From Azolla caroliniana (Eukaryota > Polypodiophyta), in NCBI GenBank assembly GCA_043228905.1, contig JBHGNT010000017.1:62001-126000 (forward strand): a stretch of DNA of 64,000 bases, read 5' to 3'. Within the stretch, counting starts at the first letter, position 1, and each line of letters begins with the position of its first letter. This document shows positions 11,300 through 24,853 of this stretch, one piece after another. The notes beneath the pieces were generated by a model that ran no database searches, had not been told where the DNA came from, and worked only from the letters and a program-made list of their open reading frames with translations. Both the position numbers and the translations under genes were made by a program.

Positions 11300-14200
11300 T
11301 AGCTAGCTTTGTTAGCTTCGATTCGCATGTTTGAACACAAAAATCCGATATCACACGAGACAGGTATGAACATTTTGATTTATTAACGCGCTCTTCTCCA
11401 CTACCTCCTCAAATTTGCTAATTTCGTCATGTCTCTGGACTTGAGTTTCAAATTCTTGATTTGTTAGATTCGATTCGCATGTTTGAACACAAAAATCCGA
11501 TATCACACGAACCAGGTATGACCATTTTAATTTACTAACGCGCTCTTCTCCACTACCTCCTCAAATTTGCTAATTTCGTCATGTCTTTGGACTTGAGTTT
11601 GAAATTCTTGATTTTTTAATTCCATATCATAGCAAGCGTTGTTAGCTTCGATTAGCATGTTTGAACACAAAAATCCTATATCACACGAGCCAGGTATGAA
11701 CATTTTAATTTACCTACTAGCTTTTGTCAACTCCCTCCTCAAATTTGCTAATTTCTTCATGTCTCTCGATCTGAATTTCAAAATCTTGGTTTTTTAATTC
11801 TATATCATAACTAGATTTGTTAGCTTCGATTCGCATGTTTGAACACAAATATCCAATATCACAGGAGCCAGGTATGAACATTTTAATTTACGAACGCGCT
11901 CTTCTCCACTACCTCCTCAAATTTTGCTAATTTCGTCATGTCTCTCGACCTAAGTTTCAAAATCATGATTTTTTAATTCCCATATCATAGCAAGCGTTCT
12001 TAGCTTCGATACGCATGTTTGAACACAAAAATGCAATATCACTCGAGCCAGGTATGAACATTTTAATTTGCTCACGGGCTCTACTCAACTCCCTTCTCAA
12101 ATTTGCTAATTTCTTTATGTCTTTCGACCTGAGTTTCACAAAAATCCAATATCACACGAGGCAGGTATGAACATTTTAATTTGCTCACGGGCTCTTCTCA
12201 ACTCCCTTCTCAAATTTGCTAATTTCTTCATTTCTTTCGACCTGAGTTTCAAAATCTTGATTTTTTAATTCCATATTAGAACTAGCGTTGTTAGTTTCGA
12301 TTCGAATGTTTGAACACAAAAATCAGATATCATATGAGCCATGTCTGAACATTTTAATTTACTTACTAGCTCTTGTCAACTCCCTCCTCAAATTTGCTAA
12401 TTTCTTCATGTCTGTCGAACTGAGTTTCAAAATCTCTATTTTTTAATTCCATATCAGAACTAGCGTTGTTAGCTTCGATTCGAATGTTTGAACACAAAAA
12501 TCCGATATCATACGAGCCAGGTATAAACATTTTAATTTTCCTACTAGCTCTTGTCAACTCCCTCCTCAAATTTGCTAATTTCTTCATATCTCTCGACCTG
12601 AGTTTCAAAATTTCGATTTTCTAATCCCATATCAGAACTAGCGTTGTTAGCTTCGATTCGAATGTTTGAACACAAAAATCCGATATCATACGAGCCAGGC
12701 ATGAACATTTTAATTTACCTACTAGCTCTTGTCAACTCCCTCCTCAAATTTGTGAATTTCTTCATGTCTCTCGACCTGAGTTTGAAAATCTTGATTTTTT
12801 AATTCCATATTAGAGCTAGTGTTATTAGCTTCGATTCGCATGTTTGAACACAAAAATCCAATATCACACGAGCCAGGAATGAATGGTTTCAATTACTAAC
12901 GGGCTCTTTTCTACGACCTTCTATATCATAGCTAGCTTTGTTAGCTTCGATTCGCATGTTTCAACACAAAAATCCGATATCACACGAGCCAGGTATGAAC
13001 ATTTTAATTTACCTACTAGCTCTTGTCAACTCCCTCCTCAAATTTGTGAATTTCTTCATGTCTCTCGACCTGAGTTTGAAAATCTTGATTTTTTAATTCC
13101 ATATTAGAGCTAGTGTTATTAGCTTCGATTCGCATGTTTGAACACAAAAATCCAATATCACACGAGCCAGGAATGAATGGTTTCAATTACTAACGGGCTC
13201 TTCTCTACGACCTTCTATATCATAGCTAGCTTTGTTAGCTTCGATTCGCATGTTTCAACACAAAAATCCGATATCACACGAGCCAGGTATGAACATTTTA
13301 ATTTATGAACGCGCTCTTCTCCACTACCTCCTCAAATTTGCTAATTTCGTCATGTCTCTGGACTTGAGTTTCAAATTCTTGATTTGTTAGATTCGATTCG
13401 CATGTTTGAACACAAAAATCCGATATCACACGAACCAGGTATGACCATTTTAATTTACTAACGCGCTCTTCTCCACTACCTCCTCAAATTTGCTAATTTC
13501 GTCATGTCTTTGGACTTGAGTTTGAAATTCTTGATTTTTTAATTCCATATCATAGCAAGCGTTGTTAGCTTCGATTAGCATGTTTGAACACAAAAATCCT
13601 ATATCACACGAGCCAGGTATGAACATTTTAATTTACCTACTAGCTTTTGTCAACTCCCTCCTCAAATTTGCTAATTTCTTCATGTCTCTCGATCTGAATT
13701 TCAAAATCTTGGTTTTTTAATTCTATATCATAACTAGATTTGTTAGCTTCGATTCGCATGTTTGAACACAAATATCCAATATCACAGGAGCCAGGTATGA
13801 ACATTTTAATTTACGAACGCGCTCTTCTCCACTACCTCCTCAAATTTTGCTAATTTCGTCATGTCTCTCGACCTAAGTTTCAAAATCATGATTTTTTAAT
13901 TCCCATATCATAGCAAGCGTTCTTAGCTTCGATACGCATGTTTGAACACAAAAATGCAATATCACTCGAGCCAGGTATGAACATTTTAATTTGCTCACGG
14001 GCTCTACTCAACTCCCTTCTCAAATTTGCTAATTTCTTTATGTCTTTCGACCTGAGTTTCACAAAAATCCAATATCACACGAGGCAGGTATGAACATTTT
14101 AATTTGCTCACGGGCTCTACTCAACTCCCTTCTCAAATTTGCTAATTTCTTCATTTCTTTCGACCTGAGTTTCAAAATCTTGATTTTTTAATTCCATATT

Positions 14201-17200
14201 AGAACTAGCGTTGTTAGTTTCGATTCGAATGTTTGAACACAAAAATCAGATATCATATGAGCCATGTCTGAACATTTTAATTTACTTACTAGCTCTTGTC
14301 AACTCCCTCCTCAAATTTGCTAATTTCTTCATGTCTGTCGAACTGAGTTTCAAAATCTCTATTTTTTAATTCCATATCAGAACTAGCGTTGTTAACTTCG
14401 ATTCGAATGTTTGAACACAAAAATCCGATATCATACGAGCCAGGTATAAACATGTTAATTTTCCTACTAGCTCTTGTCAACTCCCTCCTCAAATTTGCTA
14501 ATTTCTTCATATCTCTCGACCTGAGTTTCAAAATTTCGATTTTCTAATCCCATATCAGAACTAGCGTTGTTAGCTTCGATTCGAATGTTTGAACACAAAA
14601 ATCCGATATCATACGAGCCAGGCATGAACATTTTAATTTACCTACTAGCTCTTGTCAACTCCCTCCTCAAATTTGTGAATTTCTTCATGTCTCTCGACCT
14701 GAGTTTGAAAATCTTGATTTTTTAATTCCATATTAGAGCTAGTGTTATTAGCTTCGATTCGCATGTTTGAACACAAAAATCCAATATCACACGAGCCAGG
14801 AATGAATGGTTTCAATTACTAACGGGCTCTTTTCTACGACCTTCTATATCATAGCTAGCTTTGTTAGCTTCGATTCGCATGTTTCAACACAAAAATCCGA
14901 TATCACACGAGCCAGGTATGAACATTTTAATTTACCTACTAGCTCTTGTCAACTCCCTCCTCAAATTTGTGAATTTCTTCATGTCTCTCGACCTGAGTTT
15001 GAAAATCTTGATTTTTTAATTCCATATTAGAGCTAGTGTTATTAGCTTCGATTCGCATGTTTGAACACAAAAATCCAATATCACACGAGCCAGGAATGAA
15101 TGGTTTCAATTACTAACGGGCTCTTCTCTACGACCTTCTATATCATAGCTAGCTTTGTTAGCTTCGATTCGCATGTTTGAACACAAAAATCCGATATCAC
15201 ACGAGCCAGGTATGAACATTTTAATTTATGAACGCGCTCTTCTCCACTACCTCCTCAAATTTGCTAATTTCGTCATGTCTCTGGACTTGAGTTTCAAATT
15301 CTTGATTTGTTAGATTCGATTCGCATGTTTGAACACAAAAATCCGATATCACACGAACCAGGTATGACCATTTTAATTTACTAACGCGCTCTTCTCCACT
15401 ACCTCCTCAAATTTGCTAATTTCGTCATGTCTTTGGACTTGAGTTTGAAATTCTTGATTTTTTAATTCCATATCATAGCAAGCGTTGTTAGCTTCGATTA
15501 GCATGTTTGAACACAAAAATCCTATATCACACGAGCCAGGTATGAACATTTTAATTTACCTACTAGCTTTTGTCAACTCCCTCCTCAAATTTGCTAATTT
15601 CTTCATGTCTCTCGATCTGAATTTCAAAATCTTGGTTTTTTAATTCTATATCATAACTAGATTTGTTAGCTTCGATTCGCATGTTTGAACACAAATATCC
15701 AATATCACAGGAGCCAGGTATGAACATTTTAATTTACGAATGCGCTCTTCTCCACTACCTCCTCAAATTTTGCTAATTTCGTCATGTCTCTCGACCTAAG
15801 TTTCAAAATCATGATTTTTTAATTCCCATATCATAGCAAGCGTTCTTAGCTTCGATACGCATGTTTGAACACAAAAATGCAATATCACTCGAGCCAGGTA
15901 TGAACATTTTAATTTGCTCACGGGCTCTACTCAACTCCCTTCTCAAATTTGCTAATTTCTTTATGTCTTTCGACCTGAGTTTCACAAAAATCCAATATCA
16001 CACGAGGCAGGTATGAACATTTTAATTTGCTCACGGGCTCTACTCAACTCCCTTCTCAAATTTGCTAATTTCTTCATTTCTTTCGACCTGAGTTTCAAAA
16101 TCTTGATTTTTTAATTCCATATTAGAACTAGCGTTGTTAGTTTCGATTCGAATGTTTGAACACAAAAATCAGATATCATATGAGCCATGTCTGAACATTT
16201 TAATTTACTTACTAGCTCTTGTCAACTCCCTCCTCAAATTTGCTAATTTCTTCATGTCTGTCGAACTGAGTTTCAAAATCTCTATTTTTTAATTCCATAT
16301 CAGAACTAGCGTTGTTAGCTTCGATTCGAATGTTTGAACACAAAAATCCGATATCATACGAGCCAGGTATAAACATTTTAATTTTCCTACTAGCTCTTGT
16401 CAACTCCCTCCTCAAATTTGCTAATTTCTTCATATCTCTCGACCTGAGTTTCAAAATTTCGATTTTCTAATCCCATATCAGAACTAGCGTTGTTAGCTTC
16501 GATTCGAATGTTTGAACACAAAAATCCGATATCATACGAGCCAGGCATGAACATTTTAATTTACCTACTAGCTCTTGTCAACTCCCTCCTCAAATTTGTG
16601 AATTTCTTCATGTCTCTCGACCTGAGTTTGAAAATCTTGATTTTTTAATTCCATATTAGAGCTAGTGTTATTAGCTTCGATTCGCATGTTTGAACACAAA
16701 AATCCAATATCACACGAGCCAGGAATGAATGGTTTCAATTACTAACGGGCTCTTTTCTACGACCTTCTATATCATAGCTAGCTTTGTTAGCTTCGATTCG
16801 CATGTTTCAACACAAAAATCCGATATCACACGAGCCAGGTATGAACATTTTAATTTACCTACTAGCTCTTGTCAACTCCCTCCTCAAATTTGTGAATTTC
16901 TTCATGTCTCTCGACCTGAGTTTGAAAATCTTGATTTTTTAATTCCATATTAGAGCTAGTGTTATTAGCTTCGATTCGCATGTTTGAACACAAAAATCCA
17001 ATATCACACGAGCCAGGAATGAATGGTTTCAATTACTAACGGGCTCTTCTCTACGACCTTCTATATCATAGCTAGCTTTGTTAGCTTCGATTCGCATGTT
17101 TCAACACAAAAATCCGATATCACACGAGCCAGGTATGAACATTTTAATTTATGAACGCGCTCTTCTCCACTACCTCCTCAAATTTGCTAATTTCGTCATG

Positions 17201-19120
17201 TCTCTGGACTTGAGTTTCAAATTCTTGATTTGTTAGATTCGATTCGCATGTTTGAACACAAAAATCCGATATCACACGAACCAGGTATGACCATTTTAAT
17301 TTACTAACGCGCTCTTCTCCACTACCTCCTCAAATTTGCTAATTTCGTCATGTCTTTGGACTTGAGTTTGAAATTCTTGATTTTTTAATTCCATATCATA
17401 GCAAGCGTTGTTAGCTTCGATTAGCATGTTTGAACACAAAAATCCTATATCACACGAGCCAGGTATGAACATTTTAATTTACCTACTAGCTTTTGTCAAC
17501 TCCCTCCTCAAATTTGCTAATTTCTTCATGTCTCTCGATCTGAATTTCAAAATCTTGGTTTTTTAATTCTATATCATAACTAGATTTGTTAGCTTCGATT
17601 CGCATGTTTGAACACAAATATCCAATATCACAGGAGCCAGGTATGAACATTTTAATTTACGAACGCGCTCTTCTCCACTACCTCCTCAAATTTTGCTAAT
17701 TTCGTCATGTCTCTCGACCTAAGTTTCAAAATCATGATTTTTTAATTCCCATATCATAGCAAGCGTTCTTAGCTTCGATACGCATGTTTGAACACAAAAA
17801 TGCAATATCACTCGAGCCAGGTATGAACATTTTAATTTGCTCACGGGCTCTACTCAACTCCCTTCTCAAATTTGCTAATTTCTTTATGTCTTTCGACCTG
17901 AGTTTCACAAAAATCCAATATCACACGAGGCAGGTATGAACATTTTAATTTGCTCACGGGCTCTACTCAACTCCCTTCTCAAATTTGCTAATTTCTTCAT
18001 TTCTTTCGACCTGAGTTTCAAAATCTTGATTTTTTAATTCCATATTAGAACTAGCGTTGTTAGTTTCGATTCGAATGTTTGAACACAAAAATCAGATATC
18101 ATATGAGCCATGTCTGAACATTTTAATTTACTTACTAGCTCTTGTCAACTCCCTCCTCAAATTTGCTAATTTCTTCATGTCTGTCGAACTGAGTTTCAAA
18201 ATCTCTATTTTTTAATTCCATATCAGAACTAGCGTTGTTAGCTTCGATTCGAATGTTTGAACACAAAAATCCGATATCATACGAGCCAGGTATAAACATT
18301 TTAATTTTCCTACTAGCTCTTGTCAACTCCCTCCTCAAATTTGCTAATTTCTTCATATCTCTCGACCTGAGTTTCAAAATTTCGATTTTCTAATCCCATA
18401 TCAGAACTAGCGTTGTTAGCTTCGATTCGAATGTTTGAACACAAAAATCCGATATCATACGAGCCAGGCATGAACATTTTAATTTACCTACTAGCTCTTG
18501 TCAACTCCCTCCTCAAATTTGTGAATTTCTTCATGTCTCTCGACCTGAGTTTGAAAATCTTGATTTTTTAATTCCATATTAGAGCTAGTGTTATTAGCTT
18601 CGATTCGCATGTTTGAACACAAAAATCCAATATCACACGAGCCAGGAATGAATGGTTTCAATTACTAACGGGCTCTTTTCTACGACCTTCTATATCATAG
18701 CTAGCTTTGTTAGCTTCGATTCGCATGTTTCAACACAAAAATCCGATATCACACGAGCCAGGTATGAACATTTTAATTTACCTACTAGCTCTTGTCAACT
18801 CCCTCCTCAAATTTGTGAATTTCTTCATGTCTCTCGACCTGAGTTTGAAAATCTTGATTTTTTAATTCCATATTAGAGCTAGTGTTATTAGCTTCGATTC
18901 GCATGTTTGAACACAAAAATCCAATATCACACGAGCCAGGAATGAATGGTTTCAATTACTAACGGGCTCTTTTCTACGACCTTCTATATCATAGCTAGCT
19001 TTGTTAGCTTCGATTCGCATGTTTCAACACAAAAATCCGATATCACACGAGCCAGGTATGAACATTTTAATTTATGAACGCGCTCTTCTCCACTACCTCC
19101 TCAAATTTGCTAATTTCGTC
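11300..19120. repeat. 1923-bp higher-order repeat, about four tandem copies
   Basis: The deletion junction GATTTGTTAGATTCGATTCG occurs at 11458, 13381, 15304 and 17227, exactly 1923 bp apart. One unit (12838-14760) consists of segments of 116, 178, 116, 152, 178, 178, 180, 291, 178, 178 and 178 bp; the 291-bp piece is two monomers fused by a 65-bp deletion, giving 12 monomers. Copies differ by only a few bases (for example TTAACTTCG for TTAGCTTCG near 14393). The match to the next period fails after about 19120. The outer limits are approximate. Confidence 0.93.
12838..12953. repeat. Example of the 116-bp deleted monomer class
   Basis: This monomer has AGGAATGAATGGTTTCAATT followed by CTACGACCTTCTATATCATA, with the central CTCCTCAAATTTGC to TTTTTTAATT part missing (about 62 bp). 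The same deleted unit, with TATTTTC or GGTTTC variants, recurs through the block (for example about 8127, 13132, 20090, 22640, 40120 and 45810), so it marks higher-order units. Confidence 0.85.
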
Positions 19121-22100
19121 ATGTCTCTCGACCTGAGTTTCAAAATCATGATTTTTTAATTCCCATATCATAGCAAGTGTTGTTAGCTTCGATTCGCATG
19201 TTTGAACACAAAAATCCAATATCACACGAGCCAGGTATGAACATTTTAATTTACCTACTTGCTCTTGTCAACCCCCTCCTCAAATTTGCTAATTTCTTCA
19301 TTTCTCTCGACCTGAGTTTCTACATATTAATTTTTTAATTCTATATCTTAGATATCGTTGTTACCTTCGATTAGCATGTTTGAACACAAAAATACAATAT
19401 CGCACGAGCCAGGTATGAACATTGTAATTTGCTCACGGGCTCTACTCAACTCCCTCCTCAAATTTGCTAATTTCTTCATGTCTTTCGACCTGAGTTTTAA
19501 AATCATGATTTTTTAATTCCATATCAGAACGAGCGTTTTTAGCTTCAATTCGAATGTTTGAACACAAAAATCAGATATCATATGAGCCATGTATGAACAT
19601 TTTAATTTACCTACTAGCTCTTGTCAACTCCCTCCTCAAATTTGTTAATTTCTTCATGTCTTTTGTTCTGAGTTTCAGAATCTTGATTTTTTAATTCCAT
19701 ATCAGAACTAGCGTTGTTAGCTTCGATTCGAATGTTTGAACACAAAAATGCGATATCATACGAACCAGGTATAAACATTTTAATCTACCTACTAGCTCTT
19801 GTCAACCCCCTCCTCAAATTTGCTAATTTCTTCATGTTTTCGACCTGAGTTTCAAAATCTTGATTTTTTAATTCCATATTAGAACTAGCGTTGTTAGCTT
19901 CGACTCGATTGTTTGAACACAAAAATCAGATATCATATGAGCCAGGTATGAACATTTTAATTTACCTACTAGCTCTTGTCAACTCCCTCCTCAAATTTGT
20001 TAATTTCTTCATGTCTCTCGACCTGAGTTTCAAAATCTTGATTTTTTAATTCCTTATTAGAGCTAGTGTTATTAGCTTCGATTCGCATGTTTGAACACAG
20101 AAATCCGATATCACACGAGCCAGGAATGAATATTTTCAATTACAAACAGGCTCTTGTCTACGACCTTCTATATCATAGCTAGCTTTGTTAGCTTCGATTC
20201 GCATGTTTGAACAGAAAAATCCGATATCACACGAGCCAGGTATGAACATTTTAATTTACCTACTAGCTCTTCTCCACTACCTCCTCAAATTTGCTAGTTT
20301 AGTCATCTCTTTGGACTTGAGTTTCAAATTCTTGTTTATTTTTTTCCATATCATTGCAAGCATTGTTAGCTTCGATTCGCATGTTTGAACACAGAAATCC
20401 AATATCACACGAGCCAGGTATGAACATTTTAATTTACCTACTAGGTCTTCTAAACTCCCTCCTTAAATTTGCTAATTTCGTCATGTCTCTCGACCTTAGT
20501 TTCAAAATCTTAATTTTTTAATTCCATATAATAGCAAGCGTTGTCTACTTCGATTCGCATGTTTGAACACAAAAATCAGATATCATATGAGCCATGTATG
20601 AACATTTTAATTTACCTATTAGCTCTTGTCAACTCCCTCCTCAAATTTGTTAATTCCTTCATGTCTCTCGATTTGAGTTTCAGAATCTTGATTTTTTAAT
20701 TCCATATCAGAACTAGCGCTGTTAGCTTCGATTCGAATGTTTGAACACAAAAATCCGATATCATACGAGCCAGGTATGAACATTTTAATTTACCTACTAG
20801 CACTTGTCAACTCCCTCCTCAAATTTGCTAATTTCTTCATATCTCTCGAGTTGAGTTTCAAAATTTTGATTTTCTATTCCCATATCAGAACTAGCGTTGT
20901 GAGCTTCGATTCGACTGTTTGAACACAAAAATCCCATATCATACGAGCCAGGTATGAACATTTTAATTTACCTACTAGCTCTTGTCAACTCCCTCCTCAA
21001 ATTAGTTAATTTCTTCATGTCTCTCGACCTGAGTTTCAAAATCTTGATTTTTTAATTCCATATTAGAGCTAGTGTTATTAGCTTCGATTCGCATGTTTGA
21101 ACACAAAAATCCATTATCACACGAGCCAGGAATGAATATTTTCAATTACTAACGGGCTCTTGTCTACGACCTTCTATATCATAGCTAGGTTTGTTAGCTT
21201 CGATTCGCATGTTTGAACAGAAAAATCCAATATCACACGAGCCAGGTATGAACATTTTAATTTACTAACGCGCTCTTCTCCACTACCTCCTCAAATTTGC
21301 TAATTTCGTCATCTCTCTGGACTTGAGTTTCAAATTCTTGTTTTTTTAATTCCATATCATTGCAAGCGTTGTTAGCTTCGATTCGCATGTTTGAACACAG
21401 AAATCCAGTATCACACGAGCCAGGTGTGAACATTTTAATTTACCTACTAGCTCTTCTAAACTCCCTCCTTAAATTTGCTAATTTCTTCATTTCTCTCGAC
21501 CTGAGTATCAAAATCTTGATTTTTTAATTCCATATCAGAGCTAGCGTTGTTAGCTTCGATTCGCATGTTTGAACACAAAAATCTGATATCACATGAGCCA
21601 GGTATGAACATTTTAATTTACCTACTAGCTCTTGTCAACCCCCTCCTCAAATTTGCTAATTTCTTCATGTCTTTCGACCTGAGTTCAAAATCTTGATTTT
21701 TTAATTCTATATCATAGATAGCGTTGTTACCTTCGATTCGCATGTTTGAACACAAAAATCAGATATCACAGGAGCCAGGTATGAACATTTTAATTTACCT
21801 CCTAGGTCTTGTCAACCCCCTCCTCAAATTTGCTAATTTCTTCATGTCTCTCGACCTGATGTTCCAAAACTTGATGTTTTAAATCTATATCATAGATAGC
21901 GTTGTTACCTTCGATTCGCATGTTTGAACACAAAAACCAGATATCACAATAAGCCAGGTATGAACATTTTAATTTATGAACGCGCTCTTCTCCACTACCT
22001 CCTCAGATTTGTTAATTTCATCATGTCTTTCGACCTTAGTTTCAAAATCTTGATATTTTAATTCTATATCATAGCAAGCGTTGTCTGCTTCGATTCGCAT

Positions 22101-22419
22101 GTTTGAACACAAAAATCCGATATCACACGAGCCATGTATGAACATTTTAATTTACCTACTAGCTCTTGTCAACTACCTCCTCAAATTTGCTAATTTTTTC
22201 ATGTCTCTCGACCTGAGTTTGAAAATATTTATTTTTGAATTCTATATCATAGCTAGCTTGTTAGCTTCGATTGGCATGTTTGAACAGAGAAATCCGATAT
22301 CGCACAAGCGAGCTATGAACATTTTAATTTGGTCACTAGCTCTTGTCAACTCCCTCCTTAAATTTGCTAATTTCTTCATGTCTCTCGACTTGAGTTTCAA
22401 AATCTTGATTTTTTAATTC

Positions 22420-24853
22420 CATATTAGAGCTAGTGTTATTAGCTTCGATTCGCATGTTTGAACACAAAAGTCCGATATCACACGAGCCAGGAATGAATAT
22501 TTTCAATTACTAACGCGCTCTTCTAAACCCCCTCCTCAAATTTGCTAATTTCTTCATGTCTCTCGACCTGAGTTTAAAAATCTTGATTTTTTAATTCCAT
22601 ATTCGAGCTAGTGTTATTAGGTTCGATTCGCATGTTTGAACACAAAAATCCGATATCACACAAGCCAAAAATGAATATTTTCAATTACTAACGGTCTCTT
22701 GTCTACGACCTTCTATATCATAGCTAGGTTTGTTAGCTTCGATTCGCATGTTTGAACACAAAAATCCGATATCACAGGAGCCAGGTATGAAAATTTTAAT
22801 TTACTAACGTGCTCTTCTCCACTACCTCCTCAAATTTGCTAATTTCGTCATGTCTCTGGACTTGAGTTTCAAAATCTTGATTTTTTAATTCCATATCATA
22901 GCAAGCGTTGTTAGCTTCGATTCGCATGTTTGAACACAGAAATCCAATATCACACGAGCCAGGTATGAACATTTTAATTTACCTACTAGCTCTTTTAAAC
23001 TCCCTCCTTAAATTTGCTAATTTCTTCATTTCTCTCGACCTGAGTTTCAGAATCTTGATTTTTTAATTCCATATCAACCCCCTCCTCAAATTTACTAACG
23101 CGCTCTTCTCCACTGCCTCCTCAAATTTGCTAACTTCGTCATGTCTCTGGACTTGAGTTTCAAAATCTTGATTTTTTAATTCCATATCAATGCAAGCGTT
23201 GTTAGCTTCGATTCGCATGTTTGAACACAAAAATGTAATATCACACGAGCCAGGTATGAACATTTTAATTTATCTACTAGCTCTTGTCAACCCCCTCCTC
23301 AAATTTGCTAATTTCTTCATGTCTTTTGACCTGAGTTTCAAAATCTTGATTTTTTAATTCTATATCATAGATAGCGTTGTTACCTTCGATTCGCATGTTT
23401 GAACACAAAAATCAGATATGACACGAGCCAGTTATGAACATTTTAATTTATTAGCGCACTGTTCTCGATTAGCTTTGTTAGCTTCGATTCGCATTTTGGA
23501 ACACAAAAATGTAATATCACACGACCCAGGTATGAACATTTTAATTTACCTACTAGCTCTTGTCAACCCCCTCCTCAAATTTGTGAATTTCTTCATGTCT
23601 CTCGACCTGAGTTTTAAGATCTTGATTTTTTAATTCCATATTAGAGCTAGTGTTATTAGCTTCGATTCGCATGTTTGAACACAAAAGTCCGATATCACAC
23701 GAGCCAGGAATGAATATTTTCAATTACTAACGCGCTCTTCTAAACCCCCTCCTCAAATTTGCTAATTTCTTCATGTCTCTCGACCTGAGTTTAAAAATCT
23801 TGATTTTTTAATTCCATATTCGAGCTAGTGTTATTAGGTTCGATTCGCATGTTTGAACACAAAAATCCGATATCACACGAGCCAAGAATGAATATTTTCA
23901 ATTACTAACGGTCTCTTGTCTACGACCTTCTATATCATAGCTAGGTTTGTTAGCTTCGATTCGCATGTTTGAACACAAAAATCCGATATCACAGGAGCCA
24001 GGTATGAAAATTTTAATTTACTAACGTGCTCTTCTCCACTACCTCCTCAAATTTGCTAATTTCGTCATGTCTCTGGACTTGAGTTTCAAAATCTTGATTT
24101 TTTAATTCCATATCATAGCAAGCGTTGTTAGCTTCGATTCGCATGTTTGAACTCAGAAATCCAATATCACACGAGCCAGGTATGAACATTTTAATTTACC
24201 TACTAGCTCTTTTAAACTCCCTCCTTAAATTTGCTAATTTCTTCATTTCTCTCGACCTGAGTTTCAGAATCTTGATTTTTTAATTCCATATCAACCCCCT
24301 CCTCAAATTTACTAACGCGCTCTTCTCCACTGCCTCCTCAAATTTGCTAACTTCGTCATGTCTCTGGACTTGAGTTTCAAAATCTTGATTTTTTAATTCC
24401 ATATCAATGCAAGCGTTGTTAGCTTCGATTCGCATGTTTGAACACAAAAATGTAATATCACACGAGCAAGGTATGAACATTTTAATTTACCTACTAGCTC
24501 TTGTCAACCCCCTCCTCAAATTTGCTAATTTCTTCATGTCTTTTGACCTGAGTTTCAAAATCTTGATTTTTTAATTCTATATCATAGATAGCGTTGTTAC
24601 CTTCGATTCGCATGTTTGAACACAAAAATCAGATATGACACGAGCCAGTTATGAACATTTTAATTTATTAGCGCACTGTTCTCGATTAGCTTTGTTAGCT
24701 TCGATTCGCATTTTGGAACACAAAAATGTAATATCACACGACCCAGGTATGAACATTTTAATTTACCTACTAGCTCTTGTCAACCCCCTCCTCAAATTTG
24801 TGAATTTCTTCATGTCTCTCGACCTGAGTTTTAAGATCTTGATTTTTTAATTC
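22420..24853. repeat. Two tandem copies of a 1217-bp satellite block
   Basis: The private variant AAAAGTCCGATATC occurs at 22466 and 23683, and the chimaeric junction CCATATCAACCCCCTCCTC near 23070 and 24287, each 1217 bp apart. Copies are nearly identical until about 24853, where the next unit has AAAATCCAATATC instead. Ends are approximate. Confidence 0.85.

Noticed and set aside
13571-13590. CENP-B box in the TTCGATTCGCATG region of the monomer.
   Set aside because: The TTCG start is present, but the required downstream A and CGGG positions do not match on either strand.
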